From positions 1,178,001 through 1,242,000 of the forward strand of contig NZ_JAPENY010000003.1 of assembly GCF_026341825.1 (NCBI RefSeq): a DNA stretch of 64,000 nucleotides, given 5' to 3'. The position numbers and the translations under genes are program-made. The notes under the pieces are model-generated. The model saw only the letters and a list, made by a program, of their open reading frames with translations, was not told where the DNA came from and did not search any database. This document shows positions 52,083 through 60,016 of this stretch, in pieces. Position 1 is the stretch's first letter. Every line of letters begins with the position of its first letter. This DNA comes from Streptomyces sp. NBC_00620 (lineage in GTDB: Bacteria; Actinomycetota; Actinomycetes; Streptomycetales; Streptomycetaceae).

Positions 52083-53240
52083 TCACCCGGTCCGCAGGGT
52101 GAAGTCCACTCCGTCCCGGGCCAGTTCGGCGAGCCACTCCTGCGACCGGCCGGCTGTCTCCGCGGCGCGGCTCAGGCCCGGCGGGAGCGAGCCGTCCAGG
52201 ATGTGACGGACACCGAGGGCGAGCGTGCGGGAGACGCAGCGGGCCATGGCGCTCTCCTCGGCGGTGCCTTCCAGGTCGAGGAGATAGCGCCCGGACCAGT
52301 CCTCCCCCGAGCCCGAGCCGCCGCGCACATCCAGCGAGACGGCGAGTACGACCCGGTCACGGTCGGCCTCGGTGGTCGGGTAGGCCGTCGCCAACTCCCG
52401 CGCGAGGGCCACGATGCGCTGGTCGTCGCCCGCCTTCAGCTCCTCGAACACCGCGTCCCAGGCCTGCAGCCAGCCGTCGAGACGGAGGGTGCCGCGGACG
52501 AACGTCCCCGGTTTCCAGGCCTCCGGAAGCCCGTACTGGTCGAGGAAGGGGACGCTGTCACGGTTGGGGTAGACCTCGAAGCTCTCACCGTCGATCACAT
52601 GAGTGCGGGTCGCCTCCCAGGGGCGGGCGGCGGTCGTCACCGCGCCGTCCTCGACGTAACGGGCGGGCGAGCGCAGGGCGCCCAGGACGCCTGCCGGTGC
52701 CCAGCTGAAGCGGTACTTGAAGTCGTTGGGCACGGCAGGGATGCCGCCGCAGTACGAGGTGAGGCTGTACGAGGCGGCCGACTCGGCGCCGATCGCCTCC
52801 TGGGCGCGGGCGATCAGACTGTGCGCGAAGAGATGGTCGATGCCCGGGTCGAGCCCGCACTCGGTCAGCACCACGACACCCGCCGCCGCGGCCCCGGGCA
52901 CCTGTTCCAGAACCGCGTCGGACACATAGCTGGAGCAGGCGAAGTGGGCGCCGCGTTCGACGCAGGCGGCGAGCAGCGGGGCGTGTTCGGGCGCGGGCAG
53001 CATGGAGACGACGACGTCTCCGGGGGCGAGTTCGGCGGTGAGCGCGGGGAGGGTGTACGCGCGGGGCTCGGCACGCCCGGTCAGACCCAAGGCGGCCAGA
53101 CTGTGTGCAGCGCGCTCCTCGGTGCGATGCCACAGTCGTACGCGGTCGGCGGCGTCGCACGTCGCGGCGAGACCGCTTCCGGTGGACAGGCCTGCACCGA
53201 TCCAGTGCACGGTGCCGCTCGCGGCCGTCGCCTCAGGCAT
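52083..53240 (-). CDS. saccharopine dehydrogenase-like protein (reductase/dehydrogenase II)
   Basis: 385 residues. The nucleotide loop WIGAGLSTGSGLAATC is at the N-terminus, with APGDVVVSMLPAPEHAPLLAACVERGAHFACSSYVSD and LTECGLDPGIDHLFAHSLI as the classic saccharopine dehydrogenase sequences. Relatives act on amino acid-2-oxoglutarate conjugates such as saccharopine or carboxynorspermidine. ATG at 53240 has GGGGAG upstream. Last gene of the run that starts at the GTP cyclohydrolase-like gene. Confidence 0.87.
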   Translation of the reverse strand: MPEATAASGTVHWIGAGLSTGSGLAATCDAADRVRLWHRTEERAAHSLAALGLTGRAEPRAYTLPALTAELAPGDVVVSMLPAPEHAPLLAACVERGAHFACSSYVSDAVLEQVPGAAAAGVVVLTECGLDPGIDHLFAHSLIARAQEAIGAESAASYSLTSYCGGIPAVPNDFKYRFSWAPAGVLGALRSPARYVEDGAVTTAARPWEATRTHVIDGESFEVYPNRDSVPFLDQYGLPEAWKPGTFVRGTLRLDGWLQAWDAVFEELKAGDDQRIVALARELATAYPTTEADRDRVVLAVSLDVRGGSGSGEDWSGRYLLDLEGTAEESAMARCVSRTLALGVRHILDGSLPPGLSRAAETAGRSQEWLAELARDGVDFTLRTG

Positions 53241-54288
53241 CGCGGAACTCCCCTTCTCTTGCGCCGATTTCACGGCAGGCTTGACGGAACCGGTCGAGAC
53301 CGCGGCCCCACGCCCCGCCGGTCTCGAACTCCAGGAGCATCGGCAGCAGGGCCGCCGAGAAGTCGACGCTCGCCTCCAGCGGCAGCAGGGAGGGCAGGTT
53401 GTCGATGGCGATCAGATCGAGGGCGGGCCGCTCGCGCAGCCGGCGGACGGGCTCCGTCCAGTCCGTGGTGGTGTCGTAGACCGGCAGTACGTTCATCGGC
53501 GATCCGACATCGCAGGTGACGTCGCACAGGGTGCGGAGTCGGCGGCCGGGCTCGTCGAGGTCCTTGTCGGTGAGGAAGGGCGGGACCGGGCTTGTGGTCA
53601 GGACGGTGTTGACCATCAACTCGTGTTCCAGCAAGGCGTGCCGGTCCAGATCGCGGGTCTCTGCGAGGTCCCAGCAGGTGGGCTCGATACCGGCCGCCTC
53701 CAGCGCGACCCGGGCGCCCCGGCCGCTGCGGCCCAGTGCGCCGATCACGAGAGCCTTCAACTGGCCGCCGTCTCCGGCCAGTTCCGCGTCCAGCTCTTCC
53801 TTGGACGTCGGCCGGAGCGGGGTCCGGAGCCTGCCCCGGTGGTGCAGTACGGCGAGGGCGGCGCCCAGATATCCGGCCCAGTAGCCGAAGGCGGCGAGCC
53901 TGCGCCCGTCGTCGTCCACCAGATATTCGAGGTCGAGCAGGGTCCCGCCGCCCGCGAGGAATCTGCGCAGCAGGGTCTCGGCGCCGGGCTGCTGCTTGTA
54001 GGCGTGCCCGAAGAAGACATGGCGGTGTGTCAGTGCGGCCGGTTCGTCGGGGAGTTCCTTGAGGCCGAGGACGACCGCGTCCGACGGGGCCGAGACCCAG
54101 GTTCCGGTCCCGGCGACACGGCAGCCGGCTTCCTCGTACGCCTCGATCGGGAAGACCCGCTGCGGTGACTCCTCGACGGTTAGGGTCACGCCGCTCTCGA
54201 CGAGCCGTCGGGCGTCCGCGGGCACGACGGGCGTGCGCCGCTCGGTCGTACGGGTCTCGTGGCGGAGCCACAAGTGGAGGGCGTTCAT
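53233..54288 (-). CDS. saccharopine dehydrogenase (NAD+, lysine-forming)-like protein
   Basis: 351 residues of the alanine dehydrogenase/transhydrogenase fold. LRHETRTTERRTPVVPADARRLVESG is the N-terminal hallmark with Arg, Lys-type and substrate positions; VLGLKELPDE, FFGHAYKQQPGAE and CDVTCDVGSPMNVLP follow, and LVIGALGRSGRGA is the nucleotide loop. It matches fungal-type Lys1 in arrangement. It overlaps the next gene by 8 bp, so two halves of a saccharopine-type chemistry are co-produced. A role with the FAD oxidase and cyclodeaminase upstream is inferred. Confidence 0.86.
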   Translation of the reverse strand: MNALHLWLRHETRTTERRTPVVPADARRLVESGVTLTVEESPQRVFPIEAYEEAGCRVAGTGTWVSAPSDAVVLGLKELPDEPAALTHRHVFFGHAYKQQPGAETLLRRFLAGGGTLLDLEYLVDDDGRRLAAFGYWAGYLGAALAVLHHRGRLRTPLRPTSKEELDAELAGDGGQLKALVIGALGRSGRGARVALEAAGIEPTCWDLAETRDLDRHALLEHELMVNTVLTTSPVPPFLTDKDLDEPGRRLRTLCDVTCDVGSPMNVLPVYDTTTDWTEPVRRLRERPALDLIAIDNLPSLLPLEASVDFSAALLPMLLEFETGGAWGRGLDRFRQACREIGAREGEFRDA

Positions 54289-55430
54289 ACGCAGTTGATC
54301 TCCGGGCGCAGGGCGTCGGCGGCGAAGCGTTCGGCGCTGAGGGGGCTGATGTCGACGAAGGGTACGCGGCCCAGATACAGATCGCGGACCACCTCGCCGA
54401 CCGCCGGTCCCTGCAGGAATCCGTGGCCGGAAAACCCTGTCGCGTAAAGGAACCGCGTACACGAACCGGCCTCGCCGATCAGCGCGTTGTGGTCCGGTGT
54501 CATCTCGTAGAGGCCAGCCCAGCCGCCCGTCCTGCGCAGGTCGAGCAGGGCGGGGGCGCGCCGCTCCATGGCCTCGTACAGGCGCGGGATCCAGCGGTCG
54601 TGCGGTTCGGTGGAGAAGCCGGGGGTCTCGTCGGGGTCGGACATGCCGAGGAGGAGACCGGGGCCCTCGGTGTGGAAGTAGAGGCTGCTGGTGAAGTCGA
54701 TCGTCATGGGGAGGTCCGGCGGCAGCCCGGGTACGGGCTCGGTGACCGCGATCTGGCGGCGCAGGGGCTCCACCGGAAGGTCCACGCCCACCATCGCGCC
54801 GATGGCCCGCGACCAGGCACCGGCCGCGCAGACGACGGTGTCCGTCTCGATCCGGCCCCGGCTGGTGACCACCGCCGTGATCTCGTCGCCGCGCAGTTCG
54901 ATGCCGGTGACCTCGCAGTGCCGGAGCACGGTCGCGCCGTGCCGGCGGGCGCCGGCAGCGTAGCCCTGGACGACGGATTCGGGCGTGCAGTGCCCGTCGT
55001 CCGGTGAGAAGGCCGCCGCGAGGAGTCCGTCGGTGCTGATCAGGGGTGAGAGCCGGTGTGCCTCGGCCGGGTCGATCATGCGGCTGGGCACGCCGAGGGA
55101 GTTCTGCAGCCGCACGCCCGCCTCGAAGGAGGCGACCTCCTCGGGTGTGGAGAGCAGGAAGAGATAGCCGACCCGGTGCAGCCCGATGTCCTGGCCCAGC
55201 TCCTCGCCGAAACGGCCGAACGCCTCCAGACTCCTGGCCCCCAGCTGGATGTTGAGCTCGTCGGAGAACTGCGCCCGGACCCCGCCCGCGGCCCGCGAGG
55301 TCGACCCGGAGGCCAGTTCGTCGCGCTCGACGAGCACCACGTCGGGTACGCCCGCACGCACCAGGTGATAGGCGATGCTCGCGCCCATCACCCCGCCGCC
55401 GATGACGACGACCCGCGCCCTCCCGTTCAC
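54285..55430 (-). CDS. FAD-dependent amine/D-amino-acid oxidase family protein
   Basis: 381-residue glycine/D-amino acid oxidase (DAO) family flavoprotein. The FAD motif is VVVIGGGVMGASIAYHL, followed by LVERDELASGSTSRAAGGVRAQF and C-terminal YEMTPDHNALIG and ATGFSGHGFLQGPAVGE. It resembles sarcosine or proline dehydrogenase beta subunits. GTG at 55430 overlaps the cyclodeaminase stop (GTGA) and has AAGGAG upstream. It should oxidise a secondary or primary amine produced in this operon. Confidence 0.88.
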   Translation of the reverse strand: MNGRARVVVIGGGVMGASIAYHLVRAGVPDVVLVERDELASGSTSRAAGGVRAQFSDELNIQLGARSLEAFGRFGEELGQDIGLHRVGYLFLLSTPEEVASFEAGVRLQNSLGVPSRMIDPAEAHRLSPLISTDGLLAAAFSPDDGHCTPESVVQGYAAGARRHGATVLRHCEVTGIELRGDEITAVVTSRGRIETDTVVCAAGAWSRAIGAMVGVDLPVEPLRRQIAVTEPVPGLPPDLPMTIDFTSSLYFHTEGPGLLLGMSDPDETPGFSTEPHDRWIPRLYEAMERRAPALLDLRRTGGWAGLYEMTPDHNALIGEAGSCTRFLYATGFSGHGFLQGPAVGEVVRDLYLGRVPFVDISPLSAERFAADALRPEINCV

Positions 55431-56422
55431 CGGCGGGACTCCTTGGCGCGGGCCGCGTCGATGACGGCCCAGGCCGCGGCGGCGTCCTGGATGCCGAGCC
55501 CGACGCTGTTGTAGAAGACGATGTCGTCGGGGTGCCCCCGGCCCCGGTGCGTGCCGGTGAGTACGCCGCCGAGCGGAATCAGGTCCTCCTGGGCGAGCCG
55601 CCCGTCCCGCAGCGCGTCGACGACCGGACCTGCGTGCTCCGCCGCCGTCTCCGGATCGTCGACGACCACCGCCGCGGCCCGCCGTACGACCTCCGCGTCG
55701 ACCTCGCTCCTGCTGGGCTCGAAGGAACCGACGCTGACGACCGTGCACCCCGGCGCCAGCCACTCGCCCCGTACGACAGGCGCGCTGCTGAGGGTGCAGG
55801 CCGCGACCATCGGCAGCCCGGCGACGGCTTCCTCGGCCGTTTCGACCGCCTTGACGGCGACTCCGAGTTCGGCCGCGAGGCGCTGCGCCGCGTGCGCCCG
55901 GCGACCCGGGTCCGGACTCCACAGCCGTACGGACGCCAGCTCCCGTACCCGTGCGACGGCCCGCACATGGGCCAGGGCCTGGGTGCCGGAACCGAGGACG
56001 CCGAGTTCCGCGCTGTCGGCGTTGGCCAGCGCGTCGAAGGCGACGGCGCTCGCCGCTGCTGTGCGCAGGGCCGTCACCGCCGTACCGTCCATGACGGCGG
56101 CGAGCTGTCCGGTGACCGGGTCGAGCGCGTTGATCACCGCGTGGACGGTCGGCAGCCCGGCCGCCGCGTTGCCCGGGTTGACGCTGCCGATCTTGGCGAC
56201 GGCCCCGGTGGCCGCGGACAGCCGCGCGAGGTAGGCGAAGACGACGCTGTCGTCGAAGCGGCTGGGGTGCATGATCTTCCCCGGGAGCTCGGCGGTGCCG
56301 TCGCCGAGCGCGGTGAAGGCCGCGCGCTGCGAGGCGATCGCTGTATCGGGGTCGAGCAGCTCCCGCACCTGCTCGCGCGACAAATACAGCGGACCGCCGT
56401 CGGCGTCGTCGTCTTCTCTCAT
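55427..56422 (-). CDS. ornithine cyclodeaminase/mu-crystallin family protein
   Basis: 331 residues. GKIMHPSRFDDSVVFAYLARL, KIGSVNPGNAAAGLPTVHAVI and the nucleotide loop LGVLGSGTQALAHVRAVA are intact, as is VVVDDPETA. The family includes ornithine cyclodeaminases, alanine dehydrogenases and cyclic-imine (ketimine) reductases. ATG at 56422, 3 bp after the stop of the GTP cyclohydrolase-like gene, which places it in the same transcript. Confidence 0.87.
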   Translation of the reverse strand: MREDDDADGGPLYLSREQVRELLDPDTAIASQRAAFTALGDGTAELPGKIMHPSRFDDSVVFAYLARLSAATGAVAKIGSVNPGNAAAGLPTVHAVINALDPVTGQLAAVMDGTAVTALRTAAASAVAFDALANADSAELGVLGSGTQALAHVRAVARVRELASVRLWSPDPGRRAHAAQRLAAELGVAVKAVETAEEAVAGLPMVAACTLSSAPVVRGEWLAPGCTVVSVGSFEPSRSEVDAEVVRRAAAVVVDDPETAAEHAGPVVDALRDGRLAQEDLIPLGGVLTGTHRGRGHPDDIVFYNSVGLGIQDAAAAWAVIDAARAKESRR

Positions 56423-56425
56423 TCC

Positions 56426-57157
56426 TCAGTGATAGCCGTCTTTGCCGATCCGCAAAAGATCGCGGTCGACCAAGTGGGATCCGTTGAGGTGGGATCCGCC
56501 CAGGTGGGCTCCGTCCAAGTGGGGGAGGTGGTGGTCCATTCGCTCCCGCTTGGTCAGCAGATAGCTGAGGTTCTCCTCGCACGGCGGGATCAGCAGGGGG
56601 ACCTGTTCGGCGACCTTGATGCCGTGGCGCAGCAGTGCCTCGCGCTTGCGCGGGTTGTTCGACATCAGCCGCACGGACCGCACGCCGAGGTCGTGCAGGA
56701 TCTCCGCCGCCACCCGGTAGTCGCGGGCGTCCACCGGCAGGCCCTGGGCGAGGTTCGCCTCGACGGTGTCCATGCCCTCCGACTGGAGCTGCATCGCGCG
56801 GAGCTTGGCGAGCAGGCCTATGCCCCGGCCCTCGTGGCCCCGGAGGTAGACGAGGATGCCGCGGCCCTCCGCCACGATGGCGCGCAGCGCGGCGGCGAGC
56901 TGGTCGCCGCATTCGCAGTGCATGGATCCGAAGGCGTCACCGGTCAGGCACTCCGAATGCAGTCGGGTGAGAGTGTCCCCTTCACCGATGTCATCCAAGT
57001 CCCCGTACACCAGGGCCACTTGTTCCTCTTCACGGTCGTGGTCGAGGTAACCGACCGCGTGGAAAGCGCCGTACACGGTGGGCAATGGGGCAATCACGAC
57101 GCGTTCGACACCTGTGAGGTGGGCATTCCCGCCGAGTACTCCAAAGTTATCTGTCAT
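56426..57157 (-). CDS. GTP cyclohydrolase II-like protein with active-site Tyr-to-Met change
   Basis: 243 residues. Zinc ligands Cys70, Cys81 and Cys83 sit in LHSECLTGDAFGSMHCECG; RGHEGRGIGLLAKLRAMQLQ and DTVEANLAQGLPVDARDYR complete the GTP site. In ordinary RibA the LRA motif is followed by Tyr (Tyr105 in E. coli); here it is Met122. I recall that the S. coelicolor homologue SCO6655 has the same Met and stops at a formamidopyrimidine nucleotide instead of releasing formate fully. The C-terminus (about 212-231) is a pentapeptide run HLDGA-HLGGS-HLNGS-HLVDR from a 15-bp repeat. No DHBP synthase domain, so not ordinary riboflavin synthesis. Only 38 bp separate it from the divergent creatininase gene. 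Confidence 0.88.
   Translation of the reverse strand: MTDNFGVLGGNAHLTGVERVVIAPLPTVYGAFHAVGYLDHDREEEQVALVYGDLDDIGEGDTLTRLHSECLTGDAFGSMHCECGDQLAAALRAIVAEGRGILVYLRGHEGRGIGLLAKLRAMQLQSEGMDTVEANLAQGLPVDARDYRVAAEILHDLGVRSVRLMSNNPRKREALLRHGIKVAEQVPLLIPPCEENLSYLLTKRERMDHHLPHLDGAHLGGSHLNGSHLVDRDLLRIGKDGYH
56471..56530 (-). repeat. 4 x 15-bp minisatellite in the GTP cyclohydrolase II-like gene
   Basis: Four units of 15 bp beginning at 56471, 56486, 56501 and 56516, each close to CAAGTGGGATCCGTT. On the coding strand they give imperfect pentapeptides of the form HLxGS at the protein's C-terminus, resembling the pentapeptide-repeat rhythm. Confidence 0.85.
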
Positions 57158-57195
57158 GATCTGATTCCTAAGCAGAGTCGAAAGGCCGTGAAAAC
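57158..57195. promoter_or_regulatory. 38-bp divergent gap, cyclohydrolase / creatininase
   Basis: The two start codons face each other across 38 bp, so promoter elements must lie partly inside the opposite genes. GAAAGGCCGTGAAAAC just before 57196 offers a ribosome site for the creatininase; nothing similar is obvious for the other gene. Confidence 0.4.
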
Positions 57196-58026
57196 ATGAG
57201 TGGTTCGGGAACGCGCTCGACGGTATCCGGTCTGTTGCCGGTTGACACCACCGAAGACGTACGGGCGCGCGGGGCGGATGTGTCACGGCAGGTCGCCGTG
57301 CTTCCGGTCGGAAGCTTCGAACAGCACGGTGCGTTCCTGCCGCTCACGACGGACACGCTCGTCGCGTGTGCCATCGCGCGGGAGGTCGCCGCCGCGTATC
57401 CGGTCCATCTCCTTCCTCCGGTGACGATCTCCTGCTCGCACGAGCACGCCGCGTGGCCGGGGACCGTCAGCATCTCTTCCGTCACGCTCCACGCGGTGGT
57501 CAGGGACATCGCCGATTCGCTCCGCCGGTCCGGCGTCGACACGCTGGTGCTGGTCAACGGACACGGCGGAAACTACGTACTGGGCAATGTGGTTCAGGAA
57601 TCCGCGGGCAGCGGTACGCGGATGGCGCTTTTCCCGGCCATGGAGGACTGGGACGCCGCGAGGGAACGGGCCGGAGTACAGACCTCGCTGCTCAGCGATA
57701 TGCACGCGGGGGAAATAGAGACCTCCATTCTTCTGCACGCCCATCCGGAATTGGTCAAGGCCGGTTACGAGACTTCCGATTTCCTCGCGGACGACCGGCG
57801 GCATCTGCTCACCCTCGGTATGTCCGCCTATACCGAGTCCGGTGTCATCGGCCGTCCCTCGATGGCCAGCGCCGAGAAGGGGAAGGAACTCCTGGCCGGG
57901 CTGACCGAGGCGTTCGCGGCGTATTTCTCCCTGGTGACGGCCAAGACGCTGCCCTTGGAAACCGGGAGTTCGGAGACCGGGAGCGGCGAGACCGGGAGTC
58001 GCAAGACCGGGACTGCGGAGATCTGA
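57196..58026 (+). CDS. creatininase family amidohydrolase (possible formamide deformylase)
   Basis: 276 residues. The metal-site motifs are complete: VGSFEQHGAFLPLTTDTLVA (about 38-57), NGHGGNYVLGN and DMHAGEIETSILL. The family includes creatininase and ArfB, which deformylates the formamidopyrimidine nucleotide in archaeal flavin and F420 synthesis. Next to a cyclohydrolase predicted to make just that compound, a deformylase role is attractive but only inferred. The C-terminal tail ETGSS-ETGSG-ETGSR-KTGTA comes from a 15-bp repeat. The last 199 bp overlap the antisense membrane-protein gene. Confidence 0.85.
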   Translation: MSGSGTRSTVSGLLPVDTTEDVRARGADVSRQVAVLPVGSFEQHGAFLPLTTDTLVACAIAREVAAAYPVHLLPPVTISCSHEHAAWPGTVSISSVTLHAVVRDIADSLRRSGVDTLVLVNGHGGNYVLGNVVQESAGSGTRMALFPAMEDWDAARERAGVQTSLLSDMHAGEIETSILLHAHPELVKAGYETSDFLADDRRHLLTLGMSAYTESGVIGRPSMASAEKGKELLAGLTEAFAAYFSLVTAKTLPLETGSSETGSGETGSRKTGTAEI

Positions 58027-59087
58027 ACCTCGGGGGTCTGCACCTCGGAGATCTGCACCTCGGCGGTCGCTGATCGTCGGCATTCTTCGTGCCCTCCTGC
58101 GCTCTCCTCGCGGGGGCGCCGGAGCGCCGCCGCCCACCGGACGACCAGGACGGCGACGCCGGGCAGGCTCGCGGCGAAGCTGAGCACGCCGTAGACCACG
58201 GCGACGGTAAGGCCCATGCTCGCGCCGAGCCCCGCGGCTCCGAACGCCCAGGCGGCGACGCCCTCACGCGGGCCCCAGCCGCCGACGTTCAGGGGCAGCC
58301 CCATGGCGATCAGGGCCAGCAGCGCCAACGGCAGCAACTCGGCGGGGGACGCGGTGGATCCGGCGACCCGGGCGGCGAGCAGGAACGTGGCCAGGTGACC
58401 GGCCAGCACCACGACCGAGGAAAGCGCCAGGCCCGGCCAGCTCCCCCGGGCGAGCAGGGTGCCGCGTGCTTCGACGAGCGCGGCGCGGAAGGCACCGTAC
58501 CGCTGGGAGCGGCTGGGCGTCCGCACCCGGCGCACCGCGCCGACGGTCACGACTCCGCACACCGAGACGATCGCCAGGACCAGGGCGAAGTGGCGGGTCT
58601 CCGTGAGCACCGGGGACGGCTGGGTGAGCAGCACCACCACTCCGACCACGGCCAACACCGCCTGGCCCGCGGTCCGTTCCAGGACCACCGCCCGTACGCC
58701 GCGGCCGACGTCCCCGGCGCTCTGGCCGTGCCGTACGGCGCGGTGCACATCGCCGAGGACCCCGCCGGGCAGCGCCGCGTTGAGGAACAGCGCCCGGTAG
58801 TAGTCCGCGACGGCCTGCACCAGCGGCAGCCGGATCCGCAGCCCGCGCGCCACCAGGCACCAACGCCAGGCGCTGAACACCGTGGTGACCAGCCCGATCG
58901 CGACGGCCGCGAGCAGCGCCATCCCGTCGACCCGCCGCAGCCCGTCCAGGAAGACGCCCGTACCGAGCCGCCAGAGCAGCACCGCAAGAATCACGGCACC
59001 GGCGACGGTGCCGATGTGGGTGCGGATCCGGCGGGAGTTGGCGCGGGTGCGCTTCGGACTCGTGGTCACGTCCGCCCCCGCGCTCAC
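57828..59087 (-). CDS. lysylphosphatidylglycerol synthase-type flippase-like membrane protein
   Basis: 419 residues; about 8 membrane spans (roughly 25-345) with the family sequence ALFLNAALPGGVLGDVHRAVRHG and LPLNVGGWGPREGVAAWAF. These proteins (UPF0104/LPG synthase TM domain) move lipids or lipid-linked compounds across membranes. GTG at 59087 overlaps the methyltransferase stop. The last 70-80 residues, with VQISEVQTPEVQISAVPVL, are low-complexity and are read antisense to the creatininase C-terminus and its 15-bp repeat, so the natural end may have been lengthened by the repeat. Confidence 0.82.
   Translation of the reverse strand: MSAGADVTTSPKRTRANSRRIRTHIGTVAGAVILAVLLWRLGTGVFLDGLRRVDGMALLAAVAIGLVTTVFSAWRWCLVARGLRIRLPLVQAVADYYRALFLNAALPGGVLGDVHRAVRHGQSAGDVGRGVRAVVLERTAGQAVLAVVGVVVLLTQPSPVLTETRHFALVLAIVSVCGVVTVGAVRRVRTPSRSQRYGAFRAALVEARGTLLARGSWPGLALSSVVVLAGHLATFLLAARVAGSTASPAELLPLALLALIAMGLPLNVGGWGPREGVAAWAFGAAGLGASMGLTVAVVYGVLSFAASLPGVAVLVVRWAAALRRPREESAGGHEECRRSATAEVQISEVQTPEVQISAVPVLRLPVSPLPVSELPVSKGSVLAVTREKYAANASVSPARSSFPFSALAIEGRPMTPDSV
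57958..58062. repeat. 7 x 15-bp minisatellite across the creatininase stop codon
   Basis: Seven units of 15 bp start at 57958, 57973, 57988, 58003, 58018, 58033 and 58048. The first four resemble GAGACCGGGAGTCGC, the last three GAGATCTGCACCTCG. They encode the creatininase tail, contain its stop (58024-58026), and are also read antisense by the flippase-like gene. Confidence 0.85.
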
Positions 59088-60016
59088 AGCGCCCCACCCG
59101 TCGGCCGGGGAAGCGCCAGCACATCGCTGTGGTGGACCACCACGCGCAGTTCACCCGCGGCGGCCGCCGCCACCCGGGACCGCAGATACGTCTCTGCGTG
59201 GGCGGCGAGTTCGGGTCGCTCCTCGCAGGCCGCGCCGACCCAGCCGCGCAGCCACTCCTCGGTGAGCGCGGCGGTTTCGGGGCCGAGCCGCCAGGGGCTC
59301 GGGTGGGTGCGGACCGTCGCGCCGTAGCGGGCGAAGGCCTCGCAGGTGGCCGTGATGGCTTCGGGACCGAGCAGGTCACCGCGGCGCTGGTGGGCGTTGA
59401 ACGCCTCGGCGAACTCGGCGTCGAGCGGTTCGGCCGGGGTGAATTCGACCCGGCCGACGACGGAGAGCGTCAGCAGGGCCGGCACTCCGGCGCCCGCGCA
59501 GGCCGCCGCGAGGCGGTCGATCTCGTCACCGGTGAGCACGTCGAGCAGCGCGGAGGCCGTCACCAGCGAGGCCCCGGCCAAGGCGTCCGCGGTCAGCCGG
59601 CCGATGTCACCGCGCTGCGTGGTGACGGTGACCCGGCTGCCGTCGGCGGCAGCGCGCGGTGCGCCCACCGTCGCGAAGTGGAGCAGATAGGGGTCCCGGT
59701 CGTGCAGGATCCAGTGCTGACCGCCGTCGAGCCTGGGCGCGAGCCAGCGGCCCATGGACCCCGTGCCACAGCCGAGGTCGTGAATCACCAGGTCGTCGCC
59801 GCGTACCGGCCGGTTCGCGAGACGGATACGCAGCGGGTCGAGCAAGTCGGACGCCCGTGCGGCGGCATCGGCGCCTTCGCGCAGCTGCAGCCACTGGGGC
59901 GCGTATCGAGGCACGTCATCGGCGCCGACCGCGTCGACGCGCTCCCCCGGCACTCCCGCCCGAATCTCCGGCTCGGGCACGCCGGGCAGACCTGAGGGAG
60001 TGGTGGCCGTACTCAT
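59084..60016 (-). CDS. class I SAM-dependent methyltransferase
   Basis: 310 residues. Motif I is VIHDLGCGTGSMGRWLAP (about 75-92), the acidic loop HDRDP follows, and SLVTASALLDVLTGDEI is motif IV/post-IV. The acceptor is unknown; a small-molecule substrate is likely given the neighbours. ATG at 60016 overlaps the glycosyltransferase stop (ATGA), so PTPS-like, glycosyltransferase, methyltransferase and flippase-like proteins are made from one message. Confidence 0.88.
   Translation of the reverse strand: MSTATTPSGLPGVPEPEIRAGVPGERVDAVGADDVPRYAPQWLQLREGADAAARASDLLDPLRIRLANRPVRGDDLVIHDLGCGTGSMGRWLAPRLDGGQHWILHDRDPYLLHFATVGAPRAAADGSRVTVTTQRGDIGRLTADALAGASLVTASALLDVLTGDEIDRLAAACAGAGVPALLTLSVVGRVEFTPAEPLDAEFAEAFNAHQRRGDLLGPEAITATCEAFARYGATVRTHPSPWRLGPETAALTEEWLRGWVGAACEERPELAAHAETYLRSRVAAAAAGELRVVVHHSDVLALPRPTGGAL

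Noticed and set aside
56426..57157. Ordinary riboflavin operon
   Set aside because: No ribB, ribD, ribE or ribH neighbours, no FMN riboswitch seen, and the active-site Tyr is Met.
56471..58062. CRISPR-like array
   Set aside because: Units are 15 bp, directly abutting and lie within coding sequence; there are no spacers or cas genes.
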